Positions 1-11,280 of a stretch of DNA of 64,000 bases are shown in pieces. Under the pieces are notes generated by a model. The model did no database searches and had not been told where the DNA came from. It saw only the letters and a list, made by a program, of their open reading frames with translations. Positions within the stretch are counted from its first letter, which is position 1; every line of letters begins with the position of its first letter. The position numbers and the translations under genes are program-made. Source of the DNA: Petrolisthes cinctipes (lineage: Eukaryota; Arthropoda; Malacostraca; Decapoda; Porcellanidae); NCBI GenBank assembly GCA_033782935.1, contig JAWQEG010000285.1, forward strand, positions 1 to 64,000, read 5' to 3'.

Positions 1-833
1 AGACAGAGAGAGAGAGAGAGAGAGAGACCAGATCCTCACCGTAACCTCTAAAAAAAAATATCACATTAAGTGCAGTCAAAGAATGTATTGAGTAAATTAA
101 GTAAAAAATTAAGAAACACACAGAAAGCAATACAAAAACAGTGAGTAAATGTGAGGTGAAGGATAACAGAAGAGAACGGGGAAATGCAAAGGGAAGGAAG
201 GAGGGAGAGGGAAGGAAGGAGGGAGAATAAGGGAAGGAAGGAGGGGAAGGAAGGAGGGAGAGGAAGAAGGGAGGGGAAGGAAGGAGGGGAAGGAAGGAGG
301 GGAAGGAAGGAAGGAGGGGAAGGAAGGAGAAAAGGAAGGAGGGATAGGGAGGGAAGGTGGGGGAAGGAAGGAGGGAGAAGGGAGGAGGGAGAAGGAAGGA
401 GGGAGAAGGGAGGAGGGAGAAGGAAGGAGGAGAAGAAGGAGGGAGAAGGGAGGGAGAAGGGAGGAGGGAGAAGGGAGGAGGGAGAAGGAAGGAGGGAGAA
501 GGAAGGGAGAATAAGGGAAGGAAGGAGGGAGAATAAGAAAAAGGAAAATAAGAGAAGGAGAGATAATAAGAGAAGGAGAGATAATAAGAGAAGGAGAGAT
601 AATAAGAGAAGGAGAGAGAATAAGGGAGGGAGGGAGGGAGGGAGAATAAGAGAATAAGAGATAATAGAAGGAGAGAGAATAAGGAGAGAGAATAAGGGAG
701 AGAGGGAGGGAGAAGAAGAGAGAATAAGAGGAGGGAAGAAGAGAGAATGAGGGAAGGAGAGAAAATAAGAGAAGAAGAGATAATAAGAGAAGGAGAGAGA
801 ATAAGGTAAGGTAATGTTGTTGCCACGAGTACT
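1..833. repeat. Purine-rich simple-repeat tract
   Basis: Begins with (GA)n and continues as degenerate GGAAGGAGGGAGA units, then GAGAATAAGAGAAG units towards 800. Almost all bases on the + strand are A or G. Long open frames on either strand here (Lys/Arg/Glu/Gly-rich or Ser/Leu/Pro-rich) are a by-product of the lack of stop codons in such sequence and are not genes. Confidence 0.9.
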
Positions 834-1227
834 GTAGGCCAGTGAACATAAAGTCTGGCCTCTAATGTTTGGACCATCGTATATATTCCTTGGTGTGCTT
901 GATAAGAGATTGCAGTTGATAATGAGTAAGACCCCTGCTTCGATTCCTATATACCCTGAGCAACGTGGTGACGGTTTACGCTCAATTAAAAGAGTCAAAA
1001 CAGTAAGTAGTCGGTTCCCTCACCATTTTTGTATAAATATCCTACAATATTTTTTTTTTTTTTCATGGATAAAAAAAAAGAAAAAAAAGTCGAACAAGAG
1101 TTAATTAAGTGTGTTCTGTGATAATGTGTAAACGAGATGAATTGGGTCATGATGTACTGTATGTAATATGTCAAATGAAACTTGACCTGGGAGAGTAGCA
1201 GTAATAACAGTAATCAACATCATTAGG
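834..1227. other. Unassigned non-coding sequence
   Basis: AT-rich unique-looking sequence with a short A/T homopolymer patch near 1050-1090. I see no gene or repeat family in it. Confidence 0.5.
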
Positions 1228-1428
1228 TACAGTCGCGGCAAATAGTCCTTGACCAGTCAGTGATGGATAGCCGTGACCAACATAAGAGTGTCTGAAAACT
1301 CGAAACATTTATACCCATACTATCATCAGGCAGCTGAATGAAGCAACGAATCCACGTGTTCACAATTCGAAACAGCTGGTCGCACCTTTCCATCACAGGT
1401 TGGTCAAGGACTATCTGCCGCGAGTGTA
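1228..1428. mobile_element. Hairpin MITE, TACAGTCGCGGC family
   Basis: Terminal inverted repeats: the left end reads TACAGTCGCGGCAAATAGTC and the right end is its approximate reverse complement (GACTATCTGCCGCGAGTGTA). The ends continue inverted for about 30 bp (CCTTGACCAG / TTGGTCAAGG). A second copy in the opposite orientation lies at 58341-58545. There is no coding capacity. The TA at the ends is compatible with a Tc1/mariner-type TA target, which is an inference. Confidence 0.75.
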
Positions 1429-1667
1429 CCATTAGTCAGGTGCACCACAAAGGCCTCTAACATATTACTCCACTCCTCTCTGTCTACAGCCCATACAGTT
1501 TATATATCTCATGAAAAAATATATACAGTAATTTACCATACACGTGATGAGTGAGAGAAGTTAGTGGAATGAGTAAGACGACACACCAATTCGAGGAGGA
1601 GTCTCTCTTGATGAATTTTCTCCACTGCTTCTTCATGTCAAAATCAAACTAACCAAAACGAAGATAC
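1429..1667. other. Unassigned non-coding sequence
   Basis: No feature seen. Confidence 0.4.
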
Positions 1668-2185
1668 GAAAAGACACGAGGGGAAGGGAGAGGAGGAAGC
1701 GGACGGTGTTAGTGATGGAATGGTGAAGGGGGGAAGGGGAGGGGAGGGGGAATGGGGAAAGGGAATGGGGAAGGGGAGGGGGGACGAGGGAGGGGAAGGG
1801 GGCGAGGGCGGAGAGGTGAGGGCTTGGTGGTGGTGTGCATTGGTATAAGGGACAAGGGGAAGGATGAGGAAAGGGGAGGAAAACGTCTGTGGTGGGGGAG
1901 AGGGGGTGGAAGGCGGCGGTGGTAGGGGGGGGGGGGAAGGAAGATGGCGGTGGTGGGAGAGAGAGGACGGGGCGGTAGGGAGGGAGAGAGGTAGTGGGGG
2001 ATAGTGGGGGGAGAGAGGTAGTGGGGGAGAGAGGAGGGGGCGGTGGTCGGGGGGGAAAGGATGGGAGGAAAGCAGCGGTGGTGGAGGGGGGGGGGGGAGA
2101 CAGTGCTGGGGGGGGGGGGGAGACAGTGCTGAAGGTAGGGGCAGTGTCATTGGTGGGGTGGAGGGAGGGACAGGAAAGGTGAGGC
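1668..2185. repeat. G-rich purine tract with multiple GGGG runs
   Basis: Irregular GGGGAGGGG and GGTGGTGGG repeats with G runs up to 11-12 long (near 1926-1937, 2090-2120). Such runs can form G-quadruplexes on the + strand. No coding signal; the Pro/Ser/Leu frame on the minus strand is a shadow of composition. Confidence 0.85.
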
Positions 2186-2772
2186 TTAAATTACAGTCAG
2201 TCATAACCAGGAATAAACAAATTATTATGACTACGACACCATAAAACAACCCGAGCACACTACGTAAACAACAAACACCAATCACCATAATATATAAATC
2301 ACACTCCTCCATTAGACACAACCATACCCATAATTAATTACCATAACAACAACAACTAGCCTCACTGATAAAGCCAATGTGAAGGAGAAAATGCAAGATG
2401 TAGTCGCATATTCATATCCCTTGTATACTACTCCTATGAATTAAAGTCTGTATACTTATATTAACTATGTAAAAATGAAGGAGAAAAAATGGAAAATGTA
2501 GGTAGTCGCCTCTTCTTATCCCTTGTACTACTTACTGCCTTGAACTAATAATAATAATATGTACTAATACTATGTACTCATTAGCCCTATGTAACTAATG
2601 TAATGCATATATATAGGTTATCTATCTTTACTGTACTGCTTTACACACATATTACCTCTGAAGTATGTGTAGAATTAATACATTATATTTGTTATATTTT
2701 ACAGTTATAGCAGCAGGTCTTGTTGTTGCTCATCTCACTGTTTGTTCTATCAATCAACAACACACAATCACT
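2186..2772. other. AT-rich non-coding sequence
   Basis: Contains two loosely repeated segments (near 2380-2420 and 2475-2530, both carrying AAGGAGAAAA and a nearby ATCCCTTGTA). No gene seen. Confidence 0.4.
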
Positions 2773-3051
2773 TCACTTTAATTTCATGGCAGTAAGGGGA
2801 TGATACTGCTGTCTAGTCGGTAATAAACTGGAGTGCTGCTCATGATTCCTACAAACAAGGCCACGAAACAGATCCGCTATTTGTAAACACTGGGACCGTC
2901 TGTGTTCTGGCATAGCTTGGAGGATATCGTTAGCCTTCCATACCCTTTCCCAACAAGCGAGCGGGTCTTCTCTTAACTTAATTAATGTGATGGTCTTAAT
3001 AGGAGGTGAAATGCTGACTACTACTAACTCCTCCAAACACAACGTCATCAT
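2773..3051 (-). CDS. Hypothetical 92-residue ORF, possible exon
   Basis: This frame has balanced amino-acid composition, including Trp, Cys, Glu, Arg and His, unlike the low-complexity frames around it. It runs between simple-repeat tracts. I recognise no domain. There is no clear splice border or start context, so it may be a chance frame or a fossil of a transposon protein. Confidence 0.15.
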   Translation of the reverse strand: MMTLCLEELVVVSISPPIKTITLIKLREDPLACWERVWKANDILQAMPEHRRSQCLQIADLFRGLVCRNHEQHSSLLPTRQQYHPLTAMKLK

Positions 3052-3092
3052 TCTGCTCTGCTGGAATCTGAATCAATTTTAAAGAGATGACA

Positions 3093-4246
3093 GTAAAGTG
3101 AAGGAGGGTGTAATTATTGAAGTGAAGGGTATTATTATTGAAGTGAAGGGTATTATTATTGAAGTGAAGGGTATAATTATTGAAGTGAAGGGTATTATTA
3201 TTGAAGTGAAGGGTATAATTATTGAAGTGAAGGGTACTATTATTGAAGTGAAGGAGGGTGTAATCATTGAAGTGAAGGAGGGTGTAATTATTGAAGTGAA
3301 GGGTGTAATTATTGAAGTGAAGGGTATTATTATTGAAGTGAAGGGTGTAATTATTGAAGTGAAGGGTATAATTATTGAAGTGAAGGGTATTATTATTGAA
3401 GTGAAGGGTATAATTATTGAAGTGAAGGGTATTATTATTGAAGTGAAGGGTATAATTATTGAAGTGAAGGGTATAATTATTGAAGTGAAGGGTATTATTA
3501 TTGAAGTGAAGGGTATTATTATTGAAGTGAAGGGTATTATTATTGAAGTGAAGGGTATAATTATTGAAGTGAAGGGTATAATTATTGAAGTGAAGGAGGG
3601 TGTAATTATTGAAGTGAAGGAGGGTGTAATTATTGAAGTGAAGGAGGGTGTAATTATTGAAGTGAAGGGTATTATTATTGAAGTGAAGGGTATTATTATT
3701 GAAGTGAAGGGTATTATTATTGAAGTGAAGGGTATTATTATTGAAGTGAAGGGTATAATTATTGAAGTGAAGGGTATAATTATTGAAGTGAAGGGTATAA
3801 TTATTGAAGTGAAGGGTATTATTATTGAAGTGAAGGGTATTATTATTGAAGTGAAGGGTATTATTATTGAAGTGAAGGGTATTATTATTGAAGTGAAGGG
3901 TATTATTATTGAAGTGAAGGGTATTATTATTGAAGTGAAGGGTATAATTATTGAAGTGAAGGGTATTATTATTGAAGTGAAGGGTATTATTATTGAAGTG
4001 AAGGGTATTATTATTGAAGTGAAGGGTATCTTATTGAAGTGAAGGGTATAATTATTGAAGTGAAGGGTATTATTATTGAAGTGAAGGGTATTATTATTGA
4101 AGTGAAGGGTATTATTATTGAAGTGAAGGGTATTATTATTGAAGTGAAGGGTATTAGTATTGAAGTGAAGGGTATAATTATTGAAGTGAAGGGTATAATT
4201 ATTGAAGTGAAGGGTATTATTATTGAAGTGAAGGGTATCGTATTGA
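3093..4246. repeat. 21-bp minisatellite array, about 54 units
   Basis: Tandem units of the form GAAGTGAAGGGTATTATTATT (21 bp), with variants GTATAATT and GTGTAATT and a 3-bp longer variant (GAAGGAGGGTG). Because the unit is a multiple of three and the longer variant adds three bases, one + strand frame stays open for about 314 codons, encoding a monotonous KGIIIEV heptad. The frame breaks near 4030, where a unit reads TATCTTATTG. No start context, splice site or flanking gene supports translation, so I treat it as a VNTR. Confidence 0.92.
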
Positions 4247-4366
4247 AGTTATTTGTTTGTTTTCTGGCACAGTTTGGAGCAAGTCGTAGCCTCCAGTTTA
4301 CCGACATCACAAACTCCTTAGAGAGATTTAGGCTGCACTGATACAAAAAATAAAAAATAAAATTGA

Positions 4367-4455
4367 ATAATAATAATAATAACAACAACAACAATAATAA
4401 TAACAATAATAATAATGATGATAATTATAATAAATGAAAATAATAATAATAATAA

Positions 4456-4524
<69 letters not shown>

Positions 4525-4565
4525 TAATAATAATAATAATAAAATAATAATAATAATAATAATAA
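4367..4565. repeat. (AAT)n microsatellite
   Basis: AAT/ATA trinucleotide repeats with AAC interruptions near 4380-4400. Confidence 0.95.
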
Positions 4566-4797
4566 AGGCAAAATATACAATCACCCAAAAAGAAGCTTCA
4601 GAAATGGATGGATAGCTATCATAAATTGTTGCAGTCCATTCATTATATTTGTGTCATATTTCCCCGGTTATCGATTTGACAATGGAACCATGCTAGAAGT
4701 TATGAACCGTATAGAAAACAGGGTGTTAAAAAACTTATGTATGGTATTGTATTCTCTTTGGCTAGCGATAGTTTTACCAAGGCAAAGGTAGGATATC

Positions 4798-4798
<1 letters not shown>

Positions 4799-4838
<40 letters not shown>

Positions 4839-4850
4839 ATTCTATGTATG

Positions 4851-4913
<63 letters not shown>

Positions 4914-4926
4914 GTGTGTGTGTGTT
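4799..4926. repeat. (GT)n microsatellite
   Basis: Long GT dinucleotide arrays interrupted by TATGATTCTATGTATG. A further short (GT) run lies at 5038-5058. Confidence 0.95.
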
Positions 4927-5502
4927 TCACCCGGTCTTGATCACGTCCTGGACACGTGCTCACCAACTTTTACCCTCCCGGAATGAGCTCAGAGCTCGTA
5001 GTGACCGATCTTTGGGTAAGGCTGGAACCTTTTTCCTTGTGTGTGTGTGTGTGTGTGAATTCTCGGATATCATATAGCGGCACTGCTCATTGGTTGGTAC
5101 TGTACACTTGCCGTCAATAGTTCTGCACCAACTCCAGGGATATCGAAGCGAAGAAACATAAATCCCACTACAATAAACTATGTCTGGGATTGTCCAAGAA
5201 TTCAAGTATGGTAAAATTAGTAAGCTATTGTCCTCAACTGTATCTATCTAGGCCATGGTGGATCCATTGTTCATCAAGAGTTAGTTAGAGGGTTAATTAA
5301 AGGTTCACCAAGAGAGAGCCTATTTCCTTCATCCTCCTCTATTCTCAGGCCAGATTTGCTTTGTTCCGATCAGCCAACACGTCCTCCTCCTCCGGTCCCA
5401 CAAAAACAAATCTGAGGGCCAGACGAAACCTCAACCTGACCAGAGGAAGGAGGAAAATGTTCTCTTGTGATATCCGCTTTAGTGTTCATCCCAGACAAGG
5501 CA

Positions 5503-5606
5503 CGACAGACAGACAGACAGACAGGAAGGCCGCAGACACTTCCGGGACGGGATGAAACTGCAGCGCCAACGTAGCCTACACTGTCTGTCTGTCTGTCTGT
5601 CTGTCT
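5503..5606. repeat. Inverted (ACAG)n / (CTGT)n pair
   Basis: An (ACAG)n block near 5506-5525 is followed about 55 bp later by a (CTGT)n block at 5578-5605, the reverse complement. Together they can form a hairpin. Confidence 0.8.
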
Positions 5607-7499
5607 CACCCACCCCTGCCAACATCACCATTTCATTCCCCCTGACACTGACAACCCTGAGTCGTCCCTCCTTTGAAACTCCCCATGTTTTGTTTTGGTA
5701 ACTCCCTGGTACTCATTTTCTTCCACTTTAACATTTGTTCATACCATCCACCTAATTATTATATTCTGGAGTCTTCGGGTATCCATCCGGTTGATTGTTT
5801 AGTCCAGTTTCCCATTCTCAGCATCCTATACTTTTTCCATGCGACTACATTCACCATCATCAAAGTTTGTTCCTATCTCTTCGTCTCTCCTGTTTTGATC
5901 TCGCTCCCTCCTCCCTCCTCTAAACCGACATCCTTTTCTTTTTCACCAAACAATAACCATAAGTATTTTAGGAACCATTCCCCTTTCTATACCACAACAC
6001 CAGACAATACACATAAATCCCTTCTCACTTCTTCCCATTTATATCCACACAGCTGCCCACTTCGATTTTTCTTAACCCATTACACATCCCCCACCACTTC
6101 TTCGTTCCCCAACACTGTATCCACGTATCCCTTCTCATCTCCTGTTACATATACGCGATTCTTCATTCATTGTCAACATTTCATTATTCCCCTCGTGTTT
6201 CTTTCCCCTTCTTCCCTCTCCTCTTCCATTCACTTACACCTCAAGACTGCTGGCATTCTTTAATGTTTCACCCCTTTTCCCACTCTCCCCTTTATTTCTC
6301 TCCCGTTTCATTCCTCCCCTCGCTTTCACTACCCAAAAAAAGAAGAAAAAAAAAAAAAAAAAGAAGCATGCACACCCATAGTCCACCCAACCAACCCCTA
6401 CATGTCATCCCCCTCCCCACTTCTCATCAATTTCAGTCTCCCTCCCCCACATTCATCCACACTCTCTGATCGACAACCCTCATAGCAATCCCTCTTCTTC
6501 CCACCACACACCCCCATCAGACGCCCCCCCCCCCCACCACACACACAGGCATGAAAACAACACTTTCGCTGTAGGCTGGATAACGTAACAAGGGGGTGAC
6601 AGTGAGCTAGTGGTGACGTAACAAGAGAGAGGGGTCTAACAAAAGAGGGCTGGAAAGGGGGGCACGGGAGGATAGAGAGGGGAAGCGTTAAACAGAGGCT
6701 GGGGTAATAATCGTGAATCGTGCCGCTCGTTACGGTACGGTGACAAAAGGTTTGTGTGTCCCGCTCGGACTTCACACAAATTTATAACTACGAGACACAG
6801 GTGGTGGCTGTAACACACTTTATAACAGCGGAGCCAACAGTGATGGAAAAAATACGCGACGACAACAACAGCACAAAGAGTGAGAACTACAGTGAACAGC
6901 AAAAGGAACAGAAATATATTAAGGGAGGTTATACGAATTACTGGACGTTCGGGAATAGATAGTAAAAATGATTTTCAGACAAGTTCCTTTCCTCTGGGTT
7001 TCATCAAGCGCACTCTATGAAGTTCAGTAGGCCCGTTTAGAGAAATATTCAAGTATTTAAAGCTAAACAAACATGAGGCAGCCTCATCATGAACTCAGAA
7101 CATATGCCTCACGGGCCTCATGACTGGTAACATAATATAGGACTTTGGGAGAGATCAGGATTTCAATAGAAGACTTTTTTTTTTCCTTATTATGTTAAAA
7201 GAATACGAGTAAAATATTGATGTGTTTTCCTTTAGATTTCAACGAAATATATTTCTTGGTAGATCCAATGCACAGCAAAAGACTTACGGTCCCATAAAAC
7301 GCTCTTGTCTACCTTAACCCTATTATATTATAAGAGCATTAGGCCTAGCTGTAGCAATGGCTGTATATGCATTTACACATTCAGTAATTAACACATAATG
7401 GGCATTAACACGACTGACGTCATTTATATATATCTCCGACGTATACTAGATGATCCTCCTATACTCATTTTGCTACAACACACAACATAGCAAACGCCA
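5607..7499. other. Non-coding, pyrimidine-biased then AT-rich
   Basis: The 5607-6480 part is C/T-rich and gives long but low-complexity Ser/Pro/Leu frames that I do not accept as genes. A poly-A-like patch lies near 6335-6365. From 6960 to 7450 the sequence is AT-rich with no recognisable element. Confidence 0.4.
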
Positions 7500-7850
7500 A
7501 ACAATATCACACCTCACACCACTACAACACACAACTACAAAACACAAGTACACCAACCCTGTTACACCACACCACTACACCCCACACCACACCACATTAT
7601 TCCAACTACACACCAGTACCCCATTACATCCCACACCACACCACTACTCCACTAACTCTACCACACCACCCTCCACCACACACCACTACAACAAACCCCA
7701 CACCACTACAACACACACCACCACACACCACACAACACACACCACACCACTACAACACACCACTACAACACACCCCACACCACACACCACTACAACACAC
7801 CCCACACCACTACCCCATCACACCCCACACCACACCATACCAACAAGAGG
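7500..7850. repeat. CACCACA-type simple repeat
   Basis: Degenerate ACACCACACCACTACAAC units with almost no G, ending in a G run at 7850-7861. Confidence 0.9.
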
Positions 7851-7965
7851 GGGGGGGGGGTCGGTACGGTCAATGAGCCAGGGTGAATGTTTAAGACTCT
7901 CGCCTGTAATGGAGCGTCAAAGGGCCATCTTCCACTCCGGCGCTTCTGGGACAAGAGTGGAGTGT

Positions 7966-8450
7966 GGATTGTGGAGTGGAGAGGTGAAGGGCATAGTGGA
8001 GTGGAGAAGTGAGGGTCATAGTGGAGTGGAGAAGTGAGGGTCATAGTGGGGTGGAGAGGTGAGGGGTATAGTGGAGTGGAGAAGTGAGGGGTATAGTGGA
8101 GTGGAGAGGTGAGGGTCATAGTGGGGTGGAGTGGAGTGGAAAGGTGAGGGTCATAGTGGAGAGGTGTGGAGTGGAATGGAAAGGTGAGGGGTATAGTGGA
8201 GTGGAGTGTAGTGGAGAAGTGAGGGTCCTAGTGGAGTGGAGTGGAGAAGTGAGGGTCATAGTGGAGTGGAGTGGAGAAGTGAGGGTATAGTGGAGTGTAG
8301 TGGAGTGGAGAAGTGATGGTCATAGTAGAGTGGAGTGGAGTGGAAAGGTGAGGGGCACAGTGGAGGCATAGTGGAGTGAAGTGGAGTGGTGTAATGTGGA
8401 GTGAAGTGGAAAGGTGAAGAATTATAGTGGAGTGAAGTGGGAATTAAAAA
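7966..8450. repeat. GTGGA-rich minisatellite, about 25-bp unit
   Basis: Repeated blocks of GTGGAGTGGAGAAGTGAGGG followed by TCATA or TATA. Purine/G-rich + strand. Short GVEWSGE frames across it are artefacts of the repeat. Confidence 0.88.
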
Positions 8451-8635
8451 ACCGATTGGAATGGAAAAAGAACGGTGGTATAGGAGGAACCGAGGGGAGT
8501 AGGAGGAACAGAGTGGAGTAGGAGAAACCGAGTGGAGTAGGAGACGGGTGGAGCAGAAGGGAAGAAGGAAAGGATGGTATGCAAAACGATATATAAAGTG
8601 TGGACTGAATGGAATGGAAGTGAGTGGAGGGGAGA

Positions 8636-8925
8636 GTGGAAGAGTGGAAGAAGGAGAGAGTGGAAGAAGAAGAGAGTGGGAGTGAAGTGAAGCTGAGTGG
8701 AGGGGAGAGTGGAAGAAGGAGAGAGTGGGAGTGAAGTGAAGCTGAGTGGAGGGGAGAGTGGAAGAAGGAGAGAGTGGAAGAAGGAGAGAGTGGAAGAGTG
8801 GAAGAAGGAGAGAGTGGAAGAGTGGAAGAAGGAGAGAGTGGAAGAGTGGAAGAAGGAGAGAGTGGAAGAGTGGAAGGAGGAGAGAGTGGAAGAGTGGAAG
8901 AAGGAGAGAGTGGAAGATAGTGTAC
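8636..8925. repeat. Minisatellite, GAGAGAGTGGAAGAGTGGAA units
   Basis: Roughly 27-bp units built from GGAAGAAGGAGAGAGTGGAAGAGT. Two longer diverged units at 8670-8760 include AGTGAAGTGAAGCTGAGTGG. Confidence 0.88.
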
Positions 8926-9059
8926 GGTGCGCTGAGTGGAGTAGCATGCACAGTGGAACAATATAACCTGAACTGGAGTGGAAGGGATGGGATGGAATGT
9001 GGAGGGAGTGGAATGGAATAGAAAGGGATATGGAGGAGGAGTGTGGAAAAAGTGGAATG

Positions 9060-9462
9060 TTGAGAAGTGTGAGGGGAGGAGTGTGAGGGGAGGAGTGTGA
9101 GGGGAGGAGTGTGAGGGGAGGAGTGTGAGGGGAGGAGTGTGAGGGGAGGAGTGTGAGGGGAGGAGTGTGAGGGGAGGAGTGTGAGGGGAAGAGTGTGAGG
9201 GGAAGAGTGTGAGGGGAAGAGTGTGAGGGGAAGAGTGTGAGGGGAAGAGTGTGAGGGGAAGAGTGTGAGGGGAGGAGTGTGAGGGGAGGAGTGTGAGGGG
9301 AAGAGTGTGAGGGGAAGAGTGTGAGGGGAAGAGTGTGAGGGGAAGAGTGTGAGGGGAAGAGTGTGAGGGGAGGAGTGTGAGGGGAGGAGTGTGAGGGGAG
9401 GAGTGTGAGGGGAAGAGTGTGAGGGAAGGAGTGTGAGGGGAGGAGTGTGAGGGGAGGAGTGT
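9060..9462. repeat. 14-bp minisatellite
   Basis: About 28 tandem units of GGAGTGTGAGGGGA, alternating in runs with GAAGTGTGAGGGGA-type variants (AGGAGTG versus AAGAGTG). Higher-order runs of the same variant suggest local unit homogenisation. Confidence 0.92.
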
Positions 9463-9479
9463 AGTCATATGTAAAGAAA

Positions 9480-9928
9480 AGTGGAATGGAAAGAGAGGAA
9501 GGAGTATAGTGGAGTGGGAAGAAAGAGAGTGGGTAAAATAGTGAAAAGAGGGGAAGGGGTAGTGTAAAATGGGAAGAGAGGAAGAGGTAACGTGGAGTGG
9601 GAAAAGAGGGGAAGGGGTATAGTAAAGTGGGAAGAGAGGAAGAGGTAAAGTGGAGTGGGAAAAGAGGAAGAGGTAAAGTGGAGTGGGAAGAGAGGAAGAG
9701 GTAAAGTGGAGTGGGAAAAGAGGAAGAGGTAAAGTGGAGTGGGAAAAGAGGAAGAGGTAAAGTGGAGTGGGAAAAGAGGAAGAGGTATAATGGAGTGGGA
9801 ATTTGAATGGCGTGTCTAGATAGGGTGAAGGGGAGGAAGGATAGGGAAGAGAGGAAGGATAGGGAAGAGAGGAAGGATAGGGAAGAGAGGAAGGATAGGG
9901 AAGAGAGGAAGGATAGGGAAGAGAGGTA
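9480..9928. repeat. Two adjacent minisatellites (28-bp and 18-bp units)
   Basis: 9560-9800 holds units of about 28 bp (AAAGTGGAGTGGGAAAAGAG plus GAAGAGGT). 9828-9927 holds 18-bp units (GGAAGGATAGGGAAGAGA). Confidence 0.88.
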
Positions 9929-10686
9929 TACGATATGTTAAGTACAAGAGAGGAAACACCCCCTTCCCCCCATACCATCACCACCACCACCTCACTGCTC
10001 ACCCACCAGAGACAAGAAGGACCCAAGAGCCACCCTGAGTCCTAGGAGCGTGGGCAGTAAGGGTGAGAGTGCCATGGATGGAGTGCCAGGGCCAACAAGT
10101 CAGTCAGAATGCCTCCCATCAGACAAATCTCACTCTCCTTCCTGTGTACAATTTTTTTGAGGGGGTCGTTTTCAAATATATATTATCTCTTCTTATTTTT
10201 TCACGTCCCATTACCAATAAACTGTTGCAATATTTCAGTTCTAACATAATTGTGTATTCTGCTACGTCTATTATTACAACAAACTAAGCATTCTTTTATC
10301 CAATTCTTTCCATTCTTGTTATGATAGACAACCTTGCAATAATTCTCATCTGCCTACATAAATATATATCATCACTTACCACTCTCCACGATGCGACTGC
10401 TTTAATATGAACGCGTACTGGTTCTGTGTGCTGTAACCGTAACCTTCCAGGACTTCACACATCGTTTCGGCTTCGGTCGCACCCAGCAAACACCAACACA
10501 GGGCCAACATCAGCTGTAAACAAACCAAAACATGAGGCAGGGAGGAATAACACGTGCCGTACAAGGGCTTTCCACAGTCGAACACTTACCAGAAATATAA
10601 AAGGGATGTGAGTGTCATATATGCATCTATCATTTGACCCATGCACCACAGAGAGTAACAAAAGTCAGAGAAGGATCACTTACCCT
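9929..10686. other. Unassigned sequence
   Basis: Unique-looking sequence, AT-rich from 10150. I see no supported gene. Confidence 0.4.
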
Positions 10687-10689
10687 CGC

Positions 10690-10910
10690 AAGTACACCCG
10701 AGCTCGTAAATTCGCAACCACGTTCCCAAATGTTTATGTCATCTGAGCTGGTAACACTGTGTGGGGAAGGTGTCAGTGTAGGTGAAAGATTGTATCATGT
10801 CCCTCTACTATGTTCCACCTACTCTGATTCCTCCCCAAATAAATGTTACCAGCTCAAATGGCATAAACATCTAAGTACGTGGTCGCGAATTTACGAGCTC
10901 AGCTGTACAT
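10690..10910. mobile_element. Hairpin MITE
   Basis: Left arm 10690-10755 (GAGCTCGTAAATTCGC, then CCACGT, ATGTTTATG, GAGCTGGTAACA) is matched in reverse complement by 10840-10905 (TGTTACCAGCTC, CATAAACAT, ACGTGG, GCGAATTTACGAGCTC). The loop is about 85 bp. No ORF. Confidence 0.8.
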
Positions 10911-11280
10911 ACCATACTGTATTCTTCTACTTTCTTATGATCATGAATTTAAGCTTAGACATGTCGTATGTGAATATTACACATTGAGAAAAGCACACAC
11001 TTCCACATCTTGAAAAATTTGGTCATCAGTCGTAACAAACAAACAAACAAGCCAAGCCAAGGTGCACCAACAAACTGTGAGTAATCAGACCAATCTACAG
11101 AGAAGATTCCGAAGATAATATAAATTCTTTCCTGGAACAGACTATAGCATACAACATATGGTATACCCCCTTCAACTATAGTTAGAACACATACAGTAGA
11201 ATGAAGGGAGAATCACCATTAACTTAACATGCACCCACGTTCAGCGTTAGGAGGAGAGGGAAGCTTGGAATTTAACCTTT
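10911..11280. other. Unassigned AT-rich sequence
   Basis: Contains a short (AAAC)n run near 11036-11048. No gene seen. Confidence 0.4.

Noticed and set aside
66..998. 310-codon minus-strand frame and a 157-codon plus-strand frame
   Set aside because: Low-complexity translation of the GGAAGGA tract.
5673..6469. Pyrimidine-rich plus-strand ORFs of about 100-200 codons
   Set aside because: Ser/Pro/Phe-rich with no domain or splice signals; consistent with base composition.
8422..10026. 534-codon minus-strand open frame
   Set aside because: A shadow of the 14-bp and 28-bp minisatellites; no domain, and the frame changes character at each repeat boundary.
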